Positions 16,663 to 24,803 of a stretch of 40,984 nucleotides of DNA are shown here, one piece after another. Positions within the stretch are counted from its first letter, which is position 1. Each line of letters starts with the position of its first letter. Source of the DNA: Candidatus Aminicenantota bacterium (lineage in GTDB: Bacteria > Acidobacteriota > Aminicenantia > Aminicenantales > UBA4085); the NCBI GenBank assembly GCA_026393865.1, contig JAPKZI010000022.1, positions 1 to 40,984 of the forward strand, in the 5' to 3' direction. The notes under the pieces were generated by a model that saw only the letters and a list, made by a program, of their open reading frames with translations, did no database searches and was not told the origin of the DNA. Made by a program: the position numbers and the translations under genes.

Positions 16663-16787
16663 CTTTACAATGTTGTCATTCCGGACTTGATCCGGAATCC
16701 AGTCTTTTTAATCTGGATTCCCGATCCCCGCTTTCGTGGGGACAAGTTTACCCCTGCGGGAATGACAGTTTCAGGATTATTGTAAAG
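16663..16787. repeat. MITE-like palindromic repeat, about 125 bp
   Basis: Ends are short terminal inverted repeats, CTTTACAAT (16663-16671) and ATTGTAAAG (16779-16787). Just inside are GTCATTCC (16675-16682) and GGAATGAC (16759-16766), and the interior holds further inverted pairs such as TCCGGACTTGATCCGGA and CCCCGCTTTCGTGGGG. The layout resembles the GTCATTCC...GGAATGAC class of dispersed palindromic repeats known from many genomes. No coding capacity. It sits in the central spacer of the long inverted repeat. Confidence 0.7.
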
Positions 16788-17279
16788 CCGTTATTGAGAC
16801 GCAACACGAGGAGAGCGCCAATTGTTAGGGCGAGGGAAGGGGGAATGAGCGGACATTAGGAGATCCCGCCGCCACGTTTCGGTTTTTTCGGGAAGCCGCC
16901 AGAAGGGGGAAGGATCAAAGGCTGCGGATTTATTTGGTTGTCTGGGAGCGAAGAAGCGGGCGAACGGTCTATTTACGGAATAATCCGAACGACAAGATCG
17001 GGAGACGGCTGAGCGACCATGGAGGGTTCAGCCTTTCCGAGCCGTCCTTCGAGGGCAGCCGATCCGGAAGAGATCGGCCGGCGAAGCATGTTTGACGTCC
17101 CGGCGAACCCCCGTAATTAAGAAGCCGGGACGGAGTTCTGAGCCGCCGAGAAGAACGGGGAGGAAACGGCGTTAAGAACCCGAGTCGGGAGCGAAGACGT
17201 TTCTCGATCTTGTCGGCAGGACCCGCGACCAGGAGAGCGTTCGTTCGCTTCGAGCGAGTTTCTTCTCCGAGCCGGAGAT

Positions 17280-19625
17280 TTATCCGAGCAGTCGGGTGAG
17301 GATCTCGACGGCGACATTCTTGGCCAGCTCGCCGCTCTCCTTGGTCGGCCCGACGCACGAGGGGCAGCCGTCCTGGCAAGGGCAGGCGGCGATCGTCTTC
17401 AAGCAGTATTCGAGGAGGCGTTTGTCGAGGTCGAAGAGCGACGGGCTGAGGCCGATGCCGCCCGGATAGTTGTCATAGATGAAGATGTTCGGTTCGAAGC
17501 CGATATCGGCATAGACCGGTCCCTGGATCGGCTGGATCTTGGCGATGAGGTCCTTGGGCGGGATGGACTCGCCGGTGGAGTTATCGCCGATCGAAGCGCC
17601 GATGTCGTGGATGTCGCACATCAGGAAGAGGGGGGCGACGTGGTGCATGATATAGGACAGGCCGTAGAGACCGTTGATCTTCTGCTCCGGGGTGAAGGAG
17701 AGGTCCTGGAGGAGCTCGGCCGGAACCGTCACCCAGTAAGCGGTCGTATGCATCTCGTTCTGGGGCAGGCTCAGGTCGCCGGCGCCGACGTTCTCCATGG
17801 TGTGGAACTTGATCTTTTTGAAACCCACGACCTGGGTCGCGACATGGACCTCGCCGTGGCTCGCCTCGAACCGATCGAGCTTCCGCTTGTCGAAGATGTC
17901 CAGGATCTTGATCTTCGTGTAGTCGATGGCGTCGGTGTAGTAGTCGATGTCGGTCTTCTTGACGTAGGCCTTGCGCTGTTCGTAATCGAGCTGTTCGACG
18001 AAGTACTGCTCGCCTTCGCAGATATAGATCGCCTTGGGATGGAGCGTCGTCAGCGCCGCGGTGAAGTCGACCTCGGCGATGACCTTGGACGGGCCGGTCG
18101 TGTCGACGACGACGAAATTGTCCGAGCTGATGCTGCGCAGGCTGACGCCGTCGGCGGGGTAGGCCTCCGACGTCCAGTACCACTTCTCCTTGGAGTGGTG
18201 GACGAGCTTCTCCTCCTCCAGGAACCTGAGGATCTCGGCGATTTCGGCCCGGCCGAACGTCTCGCCGTCGCTGAACGGCAGCTCGAAGGCGGCGCATTCG
18301 ATGTGGTTGATGAGGATGGACAGGTTGTCCGGGTTGATGAGCGCCTTCTCGGAGCTTTTAGAAAAAAAGTAATCCGGGTTGTTGACGATGAACTGGTCGA
18401 GCGGAGCGCTCGAGGCGACGAGGACCGCGGCCGAGGAGCCGGTCTTGCGGCCCGCCCGGCCGGCCCGCTGCCATGTGCTGGCGATGGTACCGGGGTATCC
18501 GGCCAGCACGGCCACGTCGAGCGTCCCGATGTCGATGCCGAGCTCGAGGGCGTTCGTCGAGACGACGCCCAGGATCCGGCCGTCGCGCAGCCCCTTTTCG
18601 ATCTCCCGCCGCTTGATGGGCAGGTAGCCGCCCCGATAGCCGCGGACGAGGCCCTCGTCCTTGATCGTTTTTTCGATGTCTTCCTTGAGGTAGGTCAGGA
18701 GGACCTCGGTGATCAGGCGGCTTTGGGCGAAGACGATGGTCTGGAGGCCGTTCTTGAGGAACAGCGCGGCGATGCGGCGCGACTCGTTGACGTAGGACTT
18801 GCGGATCCCGAGGAACTTGTTGACCACGGGCGGCGTGTAAAAGACGATATATTTGTCGCCGCGGGGCGCGCCGTTGTCGTCGACGAGCGTTACGGATTCC
18901 TCGATCATCTTCTCGGCCATCTCGACCGGATTGGCGATCGTCGCCGTGCAGAGGATGAACTGGGGCGAGGCGCCGTAGAAGCGGGCGACGCGCTTCAGGC
19001 GGCGGAGGACGTTGGCCAGGTGACTGCCGAAGATGCCGCGGTAGTTGTGGAGCTCGTCGATGACGATGTATTTCAGGTTCTCGAAGAGCTTGATCCATTT
19101 CGTGTGGTGGGGCAGGATGCCGGCGTGGAGCATGTCGGGGTTGGTCAGGACGATATGGCCCCGGGCGCGGATGGCCTTCCGGGCGTCTTGGGGAGTGTCG
19201 CCGTCGTAGGTGAAAATGCGGATCTCCTCGGGCAGGAGCTTGATCGTCTCGTCGAGCTCGGCCCGCTGGTCGTTGGCCAGGGCTTTGGTCGGGAAGAGAT
19301 AGAGCGCCCGGGCCGATGTGTTCTTGAGCATGGCGTCCAGCACGGGCAGGTTGTAACAGAGGGTTTTTCCCGAGGCTGTGGGCGTGACCACGACCGCGTT
19401 CCGGCCCTGCCGGACCGCGTCCCAACACGAGTGTTGGTGGGTATAGAGCTGCTCGAAGCCTTTTTCCCGAAGCGCTTTGACCAGGGCCGGGTGGATGTCC
19501 TTCGGATATTCTTTATAGCTCCCTTCCTGGGCGGGGAGATGCTTGATCGTCCGCAGGGAGTCGCTCTTGAGGCTCAGGTCCCGGAGCAGTTCCAGGGATT
19601 TGAGGAGATTCTCTTGCCGTCCCAT
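17280..19625 (-). CDS. mrfA: MrfA/YprA-type DEAD-box repair helicase with DUF1998/MZB domain
   Basis: In Bacillus subtilis MrfA is a 3'-5' DNA helicase for a mitomycin-repair route independent of UvrABC; eukaryotic Hrq1 is related. The 781-residue protein has motif I TPTASGKT (81-88), the DELH box (190-193), the motif III-like CTATIANP, helicase C motifs STNALELGIDIG and QRAGRAGR. The C-terminal DUF1998/MZB zinc site has cysteines at 748, 750, 754 and 757 (CPCQDGCPSC). ATG 19625 is preferred: an in-frame TTG at 19664 coincides with the -35 box of its promoter. It is divergent from uvrA. The family is clear; the repair role is by homology. Confidence 0.9.
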   Translation of the reverse strand: MGRQENLLKSLELLRDLSLKSDSLRTIKHLPAQEGSYKEYPKDIHPALVKALREKGFEQLYTHQHSCWDAVRQGRNAVVVTPTASGKTLCYNLPVLDAMLKNTSARALYLFPTKALANDQRAELDETIKLLPEEIRIFTYDGDTPQDARKAIRARGHIVLTNPDMLHAGILPHHTKWIKLFENLKYIVIDELHNYRGIFGSHLANVLRRLKRVARFYGASPQFILCTATIANPVEMAEKMIEESVTLVDDNGAPRGDKYIVFYTPPVVNKFLGIRKSYVNESRRIAALFLKNGLQTIVFAQSRLITEVLLTYLKEDIEKTIKDEGLVRGYRGGYLPIKRREIEKGLRDGRILGVVSTNALELGIDIGTLDVAVLAGYPGTIASTWQRAGRAGRKTGSSAAVLVASSAPLDQFIVNNPDYFFSKSSEKALINPDNLSILINHIECAAFELPFSDGETFGRAEIAEILRFLEEEKLVHHSKEKWYWTSEAYPADGVSLRSISSDNFVVVDTTGPSKVIAEVDFTAALTTLHPKAIYICEGEQYFVEQLDYEQRKAYVKKTDIDYYTDAIDYTKIKILDIFDKRKLDRFEASHGEVHVATQVVGFKKIKFHTMENVGAGDLSLPQNEMHTTAYWVTVPAELLQDLSFTPEQKINGLYGLSYIMHHVAPLFLMCDIHDIGASIGDNSTGESIPPKDLIAKIQPIQGPVYADIGFEPNIFIYDNYPGGIGLSPSLFDLDKRLLEYCLKTIAACPCQDGCPSCVGPTKESGELAKNVAVEILTRLLG

Positions 19626-19635
19626 GTCGTAATTA

Positions 19636-19664
19636 ATCCTAGCGGATTGAAGGGGACCGGTCAA
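19636..19664 (-). promoter_or_regulatory. Promoter of the MrfA-type helicase gene
   Basis: TTGACC (19664-19659) and TAGGAT (19641-19636) on the minus strand are 17 bp apart. The -10 ends 10 nt before ATG 19625, so the mRNA should have almost no leader, and no ribosome site is visible at the right distance. Confidence 0.65.
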
Positions 19665-19746
19665 TACAAACGAAAAGCCGGGGGGAGCCCAGGGGGAATT
19701 CCGAAGAAGGCCTGCGCAGCGAAGCGGGCATGCGCTCGAAAACGGC

Positions 19747-19775
19747 TTGTCCCTTTGTCTCCCATCGCTTATAAT
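19747..19775 (+). promoter_or_regulatory. Promoter of uvrA, predicted leaderless
   Basis: TTGTCC (19747-19752) and a perfect TATAAT (19770-19775) are 17 bp apart. Only 8 nt separate the -10 from ATG 19784, so transcription should start at or within a few bases of the start codon. No LexA-like operator was recognised. Confidence 0.75.
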
Positions 19776-19783
19776 AGGTGTTT

Positions 19784-22300
19784 ATGCTCGACGAAATCAT
19801 CGTGAAGAAGGCGGCCCAGCACAATTTGAAGCGGATCGACGTCCGCCTGCCCCGCAATCGGCTCATCGTCGTCACCGGGCCGAGCGGCTCCGGAAAATCA
19901 TCGCTCGCCTTCGACACGCTCTTCGCCGAGGGCCAGCGCCGCTACATCGAGTGCATGTCGGCCTACGCCCGCCAGTACATGGAGATGATGGAAAAACCCG
20001 ACGTCGAATCCATCGAAGGGATCTCGCCGGCCATCTCTATCGACCAGAAGACCATTTCCTCCAATCCCCGCTCGACGGTCGGCACGGTGACGGAGATCTA
20101 CGATCTTCTCCGGCTCCTCTTCGCCCGCGTCGGCATCCCCCACTGCCCGAGCTGCGGCCGGCAGGTCAGCCCGCAGACCGCCGAGCAGATCGTCCACCGG
20201 ATCGCCGAATCGGCGGCCCAGGAAAAGGTGAAGATCCTCGCTCCCGTTATCAAAGGCCGCAAGGGCGAATATCACAAGCTGTTCGACCGCCTGCTCCGGA
20301 AGGGCTTCGTCCAGATCCGCGTCGACGGCCGGTTCCGCGATCTCGATGGACCGATCGTCCTCGAAAAGACGAAGAAGCACACGGCCGAGGTCCTCATCGA
20401 CGAGATCCGTGTCGCGCCGCATTCCGAGCGGCGCCTGCGGGAAGCCGTCGACCGGGCCCTGGCCATCACCGACGGCGAAGTCCTTCTTCTCCGGCAGAAC
20501 GGGCAGGAGACGTATTTTTCGCTCAAGCTCCTCTGCCCCTACTGCGACATCGGCATCCCGGAACTCGAACCGCGCAATTTCTCCTTCAACAGCCCGTATG
20601 GCGCCTGCCCGCGCTGCAACGGGCTGGGCTACCTGACGGTCACGGACGAATGGGGCGACGTGGAGCTGACGGACGACGTCTGCCCCGCCTGCCGCGGGAC
20701 CCGGCTCAAGCCCGAGAGCCTGTCGGTCAAGGTCGGCGGGAAGAGCATCGCCGAAGTGAGCGCAGCGCCCGTCAGCCGCCTCATCGACGACATTTCCGCC
20801 TTCCGGCATGCCGCGGCGCATGAGGTCGTCGCCTCGAAGATCCAGAAGGAGATCCTGACCCGGCTGGCGGTCATGACCGAGCTCGGGCTGGCCTATCTTC
20901 ATCTCAACCGGACGACCGGCTCGCTCTCGGGGGGCGAAGCGCAGAGGGTGCGGCTCGCCGCCCAAGTCGGCGCGCGCCTTCGCGGTATCCTGTATGTTCT
21001 CGATGAGCCGACGATCGGACTCCACCAGCGCGACAACGGCCGGCTCCTCTCCCTGCTCCGGAAGATCCGCGACGACGGCAACTCCGTCCTCGTCGTCGAG
21101 CACGACGAACAGACCATCCGGGCCGCCGATTTCATCCTCGATCTCGGGCCGGGAGCGGGCGAGCAGGGCGGATTCGTCGTGGCCGAGGGGCCTCTCTCCA
21201 GCGTCCTCAAGTCGCCCGATTCGCTGACGGCCAAATACCTCCGGGGCGAGATGCGGATCGCCCTTCCCGCCGAGAGGCGGAAAGCCAAAGGCTGGCTGAC
21301 GATCCTCAAAGCCCGCGAACACAACCTCAAGGACATCGACGTCCGCATCCCGCTGGCCTGCATGACGGCCGTCACGGGCGTCTCGGGCTCCGGCAAAAGC
21401 ACGCTCGTTTACGACATCCTGTTCAGGAGCCTGCAGAACCTGCTTTATAAGGCGAAGATCCGGGTCGGGGAACACCAGGCCATCCGGGGCGCGGACAAGA
21501 TCGACAAGGTCATCAGCGTCGACCAGAAGCCCATCGGACGGACGCCGCGTTCCAACCCTTCCACGTACACCGGGCTCTTCACGGATCTGCGGCAGCTCTT
21601 CGCCCGGACCCAGGAAGCCCAGGTCCGAGGCTACGGCGCCGGCCGCTTCAGCTTCAACGTCGCCGGCGGCCGGTGCGAGGAATGCCAGGGGGCCGGCGTA
21701 AAGCGGGTGGAGATGCATTTCCTGCCCGACGTTTTCGTCACCTGCGACCGGTGCAGCGGCAGGCGCTACAACAAGGAGACGCTGGCGGTCCGCTACAAGA
21801 CCAAGAACATCGCCGACTTCCTGGCGATGACGGTGGATGAAGCCTACGAATATCTGAAGGCCCAGCCTCAGCTCAAGCGCAAGTTGTCGACGCTGAAAAG
21901 AGTCGGGCTGGGGTATATCCGGCTCGGCCAGCCGGCGCCGACGCTCTCGGGCGGTGAAGCGCAGCGGATCAAATTGACCAAAGAGCTCAGCCGCCGGAAC
22001 ACGGGCGGGACGCTTTACCTGCTGGACGAGCCGACCACGGGTCTCCATTTCGACGACGTCCGCAAGCTGCTCGAGCTGCTGGCCGAACTGGTCAAGCTGG
22101 GGAACACGGTCGTCATCATCGAACACAACCTTGAAGTCGTCAAGGTTTGCGATTATATTATAGACTTGGGCCCCGAAGGAGGCGAGGAGGGTGGGCGGAT
22201 CGTGGCCGCGGGAACTCCAGAGGCTGTGGCCGCCGCCTCCGGGTCCTACACGGGCCAATATTTGAAATCGGCGTTAGGAGAGCGAGATCAGAATTTTTAA
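19784..22300 (+). CDS. uvrA: Excinuclease ABC subunit A, compact form lacking the insertion domain
   Basis: UvrA is the damage-sensing ATPase of nucleotide excision repair. The 838 residues are shorter than the usual 940 or so. Both ABC modules are complete: Walker A GPSGSGKS (32-39) and GVSGSGKST, signatures LSGGEAQR (twice), Walker B LYVLDEP and LYLLDEP. The UvrB-binding domain (about 120-245) is present. The first zinc module is compressed: C275/C278 (GACPRCNGLG) and C300/C303 (VCPACRGTRL) are only about 20 residues apart. In E. coli they are about 120 apart and enclose the DNA-contacting insertion domain. The last zinc module (CEECQGAG, CDRCSGRR) is normal. A GTG two codons upstream is possible, but ATG 19784 fits the promoter. 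Confidence 0.95.
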   Translation: MLDEIIVKKAAQHNLKRIDVRLPRNRLIVVTGPSGSGKSSLAFDTLFAEGQRRYIECMSAYARQYMEMMEKPDVESIEGISPAISIDQKTISSNPRSTVGTVTEIYDLLRLLFARVGIPHCPSCGRQVSPQTAEQIVHRIAESAAQEKVKILAPVIKGRKGEYHKLFDRLLRKGFVQIRVDGRFRDLDGPIVLEKTKKHTAEVLIDEIRVAPHSERRLREAVDRALAITDGEVLLLRQNGQETYFSLKLLCPYCDIGIPELEPRNFSFNSPYGACPRCNGLGYLTVTDEWGDVELTDDVCPACRGTRLKPESLSVKVGGKSIAEVSAAPVSRLIDDISAFRHAAAHEVVASKIQKEILTRLAVMTELGLAYLHLNRTTGSLSGGEAQRVRLAAQVGARLRGILYVLDEPTIGLHQRDNGRLLSLLRKIRDDGNSVLVVEHDEQTIRAADFILDLGPGAGEQGGFVVAEGPLSSVLKSPDSLTAKYLRGEMRIALPAERRKAKGWLTILKAREHNLKDIDVRIPLACMTAVTGVSGSGKSTLVYDILFRSLQNLLYKAKIRVGEHQAIRGADKIDKVISVDQKPIGRTPRSNPSTYTGLFTDLRQLFARTQEAQVRGYGAGRFSFNVAGGRCEECQGAGVKRVEMHFLPDVFVTCDRCSGRRYNKETLAVRYKTKNIADFLAMTVDEAYEYLKAQPQLKRKLSTLKRVGLGYIRLGQPAPTLSGGEAQRIKLTKELSRRNTGGTLYLLDEPTTGLHFDDVRKLLELLAELVKLGNTVVIIEHNLEVVKVCDYIIDLGPEGGEEGGRIVAAGTPEAVAAASGSYTGQYLKSALGERDQNF

Positions 22301-22317
22301 TATGTTGGGGCCAGGCC

Positions 22318-22337
22318 CCGGATTCTCGAGAATTCGG
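22318..22337. other. 20-bp near-perfect palindrome after uvrA
   Basis: Centred on CTCGAG in the 79-bp gap between uvrA and holB, the dyad has a single mismatched pair. A shorter GGGG/CCCC hairpin precedes it at about 22307-22319. There is no T-run, so it may be an operator or a mRNA processing element rather than a terminator. Confidence 0.35.
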
Positions 22338-22379
22338 CCCGCGTCCCCGAATTCATGAAGCTCTGATCAACGGGACATC

Positions 22380-23360
22380 ATGTCTTTTCAGAATATCGCC
22401 GGAAACGGTCACGTCAAAAAGATTCTCCGGCTCGCCCTTCAGAGGCGGCGCGTCCCGAACTCCCTGTTGTTCAGCGGCCAGGAAGGCGTCGGCAAGAAGA
22501 AAACGGCGCTGGTCCTGGCCAAAGCCTTGAACTGCCTTCGGGAAACGGACGATTCCTGCGACGTCTGCGATAACTGCCGGGCGATCGACAACGGCAACTT
22601 CCCGGACGTCATTGAGATCGCCCCGGAACGCGACGTCATCAAGGTCGAGCAGATGCCGGTCATCAAGCAGATGGCCTACTTGAAACCCATGATCGGCCGG
22701 AAGCGGGTGTTCATCGTCGATCGGGCGGACAAAATGACCGAGGAATCGGGCAATTCCGTCCTGAAGGTTTTGGAGGAGCCGCCGCCGTTCTCGCACATCA
22801 TCCTGATCAGCGACAACCAGGCTTTCATCCTCCCGACGATCAAATCGCGCTGCCAGACCCTGAATTTCCTCCCCGTCGCCAAGGAGGAGATCGAGCAAGC
22901 CCTGCGCGATCTCGGGTTCGAGGAGGAGAAAGCCCGGATCATGGCCTTGCTCGTCCGAGGCAACCTGGAGCGGGCGAAAGCCCTGGACTGGGACGACATC
23001 CAACAGCGGCGGCAGGAGGCCTGGTCCCTCTTTCTCGCCCTGATCGGTCAAGAGGGGTCTTCGTCCTTTCTGAGAAAATTCGCCTTTCAGCGGCGGAACG
23101 TGGTCAAAGAAGACTTGGAGCAGACGCTCGAATTCTTTTCCTCGTTCTGCCGTGATCTCCTGCTGATGAAAGAGGGCGGCCCTGCCGGTCTTCTGTTCAA
23201 TCCCGACTACGAGCGTCTCCTCCGGGAAACCGAACCGGTCCTCGGCCTGGACCAAGCGCTCCGGTGGCTCGGCCTGATCGACCAGGCCGTGACCAACCTG
23301 GACAGAAACCTGAACACGACCCTCCTCATCAGCTCGTTTACCTCTCAAGTTTTAGGATGA
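22380..23360 (+). CDS. holB: DNA polymerase III delta' subunit
   Basis: Delta' is part of the clamp loader that places the beta clamp on DNA. The 326-residue AAA+ protein has a zinc module of four cysteines (C52, C60, C63, C66), Walker-B-like VFIVDRADKM and the sensor region IKSRCQTLNF. The P-loop reads GQEGVGKKK (33-41), with Lys instead of Ser/Thr after GK, so nucleotide binding is probably weak or absent, as in E. coli delta'. It is too short for DnaX (tau/gamma). ricT follows after 4 nt, the same adjacency as holB-yaaT in Bacillus. Confidence 0.88.
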   Translation: MSFQNIAGNGHVKKILRLALQRRRVPNSLLFSGQEGVGKKKTALVLAKALNCLRETDDSCDVCDNCRAIDNGNFPDVIEIAPERDVIKVEQMPVIKQMAYLKPMIGRKRVFIVDRADKMTEESGNSVLKVLEEPPPFSHIILISDNQAFILPTIKSRCQTLNFLPVAKEEIEQALRDLGFEEEKARIMALLVRGNLERAKALDWDDIQQRRQEAWSLFLALIGQEGSSSFLRKFAFQRRNVVKEDLEQTLEFFSSFCRDLLLMKEGGPAGLLFNPDYERLLRETEPVLGLDQALRWLGLIDQAVTNLDRNLNTTLLISSFTSQVLG

Positions 23361-23364
23361 AACC

Positions 23365-24048
23365 ATGCCTGAATTAGTTTGTCTGATCTCCGAGCGGACG
23401 GGAAAGATCTTACGCGCCCGCAAGGGCGATATCGACGTCCAGATGGGCGACCTCTGCCTCATCGAATCCGAATTCGGCGGCGACCTGGCCACCGTAACCG
23501 ACACGGCCAGCGATGTCTGCCGGCATATGAAGGCCGTTCAGGAGGCGCCGAAGATCATCCGCAAGGCCTCCGAGGACGACGAGCGCAAGTTCGATTGGCT
23601 CCTCGACAAGGAGAGGCGGGCCTTCGACCTCTGCCAGCAGCGGATCAAGTCCCGCAACCTGCCTATGAAGCTGACCGCGGTCCGCTATTTCTTCAATGAG
23701 AAAAAAGGCATTTTCTTTTACACCGCGGACGGGCGGATCGACTTCCGCCAGCTCGTCAAGGACCTGGCCAAAGAGCTCAAGATGCGCATCGAGATGCACC
23801 AGGTCGGGGTGCGCGACGAGGCAAAGATCATCGGCGGGCTGGGGGTCTGCGGCCGGCCGCTCTGCTGCGCGAGCTTCATGAAAACGTTCGAACCCGTCAC
23901 CATCCAAAAGGCGCGCAAGCAGCAGATCGTCATCAATCCGACCAAGATCTCGGGGCTCTGCGGCCGGCTGATGTGCTGCCTGGCCTTCGAGGAAGAAAGC
24001 CACGGCCGGATCTACTACGAGGACGAGAACCACGCCATCGAGGATTAA
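23365..24048 (+). CDS. ricT: RicT/YaaT (PSP1 domain) regulatory protein
   Basis: In Bacillus RicT joins RicA and RicF in a Fe-S-bearing complex that controls RNase Y-dependent mRNA maturation. The 227-residue protein is a PSP1 domain with the family signature IIGGLGVCGRPLCCASF (about 155-171) and a second cysteine set GLCGRLMCCLAF (about 197-208). Candidate cluster ligands are C162, C167, C168, C199, C204 and C205. The gene is coupled to holB. Its stop overlaps that of the convergent anti-sigma gene by 4 nt (TTAA, 24045-24048). No ricA or ricF is visible here. Confidence 0.9.
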   Translation: MPELVCLISERTGKILRARKGDIDVQMGDLCLIESEFGGDLATVTDTASDVCRHMKAVQEAPKIIRKASEDDERKFDWLLDKERRAFDLCQQRIKSRNLPMKLTAVRYFFNEKKGIFFYTADGRIDFRQLVKDLAKELKMRIEMHQVGVRDEAKIIGGLGVCGRPLCCASFMKTFEPVTIQKARKQQIVINPTKISGLCGRLMCCLAFEEESHGRIYYEDENHAIED

Positions 24049-24740
24049 TTGGATATTTTGAATTCCACCTTCGGGGAAGCGGTGAGCAGAGTTCCCTGGG
24101 CGGAGTAGGCCTTCACCTGCCATTGATACAGGCCGGGCTTCATCGCCCGTTTCACGTTGTCCGTCAGATCGGCCTTCGTCGCTTTCGTGACCGTGGTCCA
24201 AAGCGTTTCCGGACCGGAGAGAGCGAGGCGGTATTCCGCGGCGGCGCCCACGGCCTTCCATTCGAACGCCGCCGGCGCGGCCTTCACCTCGCCCCGCGGG
24301 GAGAGGAGAATTAGGGATTCGCCGCGGACGGCCTCGTCCCCCGTGGACACGATTTCGAGATCCCTTCCTTTGAACGTCGGGATGAGGACGAGGACGGCGG
24401 CGAGAAGGACGGCGGCCGCGGCGGCGGTCACCGGCCAGGACACTTTTGGAAGGATACCCGTGGATGGGGTTTCCTTCCAACGGTCCGGCGGGAAAATCCC
24501 GCCGGACCGGCCATCCTTCCAAGGAGCTTTTTTCCAAGAATGGATCGGGCCGGCGTCCGCGCCTTCGAAAATTTCGGCTCCGCGGTCGCGAATCACCTCG
24601 ACAAGCTTGTTCCGCTCGGAAAGCTTTTGAAAGCAGGCGGAGCAATTGAAATAGTGCTCTTCGAGCTCCGCGGTCTCGCTCTCGGTGAGCCGGCCCGTCA
24701 GATAGCCGTCGATCCTGTCTTCGTTAGGACATTCGTTCAT
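24045..24740 (-). CDS. Membrane anti-sigma factor with zinc-finger domain
   Basis: The N-terminus carries the ZAS-type zinc motif H29-x3-C33-x2-C36 (EHYFNCSACF), used by anti-sigma factors to bind ECF sigma factors. A polar linker (about 40-100) leads to one transmembrane helix (about 102-120). The extracytoplasmic part of about 110 residues looks like a beta-sandwich (FEWKAVGAAAEYRLAL, LYQWQVKAYS) similar to fibronectin-like sensor domains. The ATG at 24740 has GAGGA just upstream. It lies 63 bp after the ECF sigma gene, which is presumably its target. A DNA palindrome is embedded in the linker. Confidence 0.8.
   Translation of the reverse strand: MNECPNEDRIDGYLTGRLTESETAELEEHYFNCSACFQKLSERNKLVEVIRDRGAEIFEGADAGPIHSWKKAPWKDGRSGGIFPPDRWKETPSTGILPKVSWPVTAAAAAVLLAAVLVLIPTFKGRDLEIVSTGDEAVRGESLILLSPRGEVKAAPAAFEWKAVGAAAEYRLALSGPETLWTTVTKATKADLTDNVKRAMKPGLYQWQVKAYSAQGTLLTASPKVEFKISN
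24481..24509. repeat. Perfect palindrome inside the anti-sigma coding region
   Basis: Two 13-bp arms, CGGTCCGGCGGGA and its exact complement, are separated by AAA. The DNA encodes residues about 78-87 of the anti-sigma linker (GRSGGIFPPDR) without breaking the frame. Such in-frame hairpins resemble repetitive palindromic elements that insert into protein linkers. No second copy was found in the window. Confidence 0.6.
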
Positions 24741-24803
24741 GAGGATTCCTCGAAAATGCGCCTTTCAAACATTTAGTCGACGATCCGCTCCAAAAATGGA
24801 AAA

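Larger units (their letters stand above)
16218..17258. repeat. About 1-kb imperfect long inverted repeat (foldback-like)
   Basis: This fills the only large gene-free stretch (16167-17279). Matching blocks pair in inverted order: 16218-16258 with 17218-17258 (41 bp, 3 mismatches), 16366-16386 with 16946-16966 (21 bp perfect), 16556-16569 with 16878-16891 (14 bp perfect, weaker similarity continuing), and 16611-16619 with 16828-16836. The coordinate sums stay near 33,330-33,480, so these belong to one long inverted repeat with insertions and deletions, arms about 400 bp and spacer about 200 bp. The reading frames inside are short and Arg/Gly/Pro-rich, with no recognisable protein. It may be a foldback element or two inverted copies of a repeat family. 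Confidence 0.7.

Noticed and set aside
16352-17379. Short frames in the gene-free region (16352-16621 and 16969-17379, minus strand)
   Set aside because: They lie within the inverted-repeat arms, are Arg/Gly/Pro-rich, lack ribosome sites and match no family.
17607-22258. Long antisense frames opposite the helicase (17607-19805) and uvrA (19898-22258)
   Set aside because: Complementary to conserved motor domains; composition is typical of shadow frames.
22318-22337. Intrinsic terminator after uvrA
   Set aside because: The dyad has no following T-run on either strand, so it was listed only as a palindrome.
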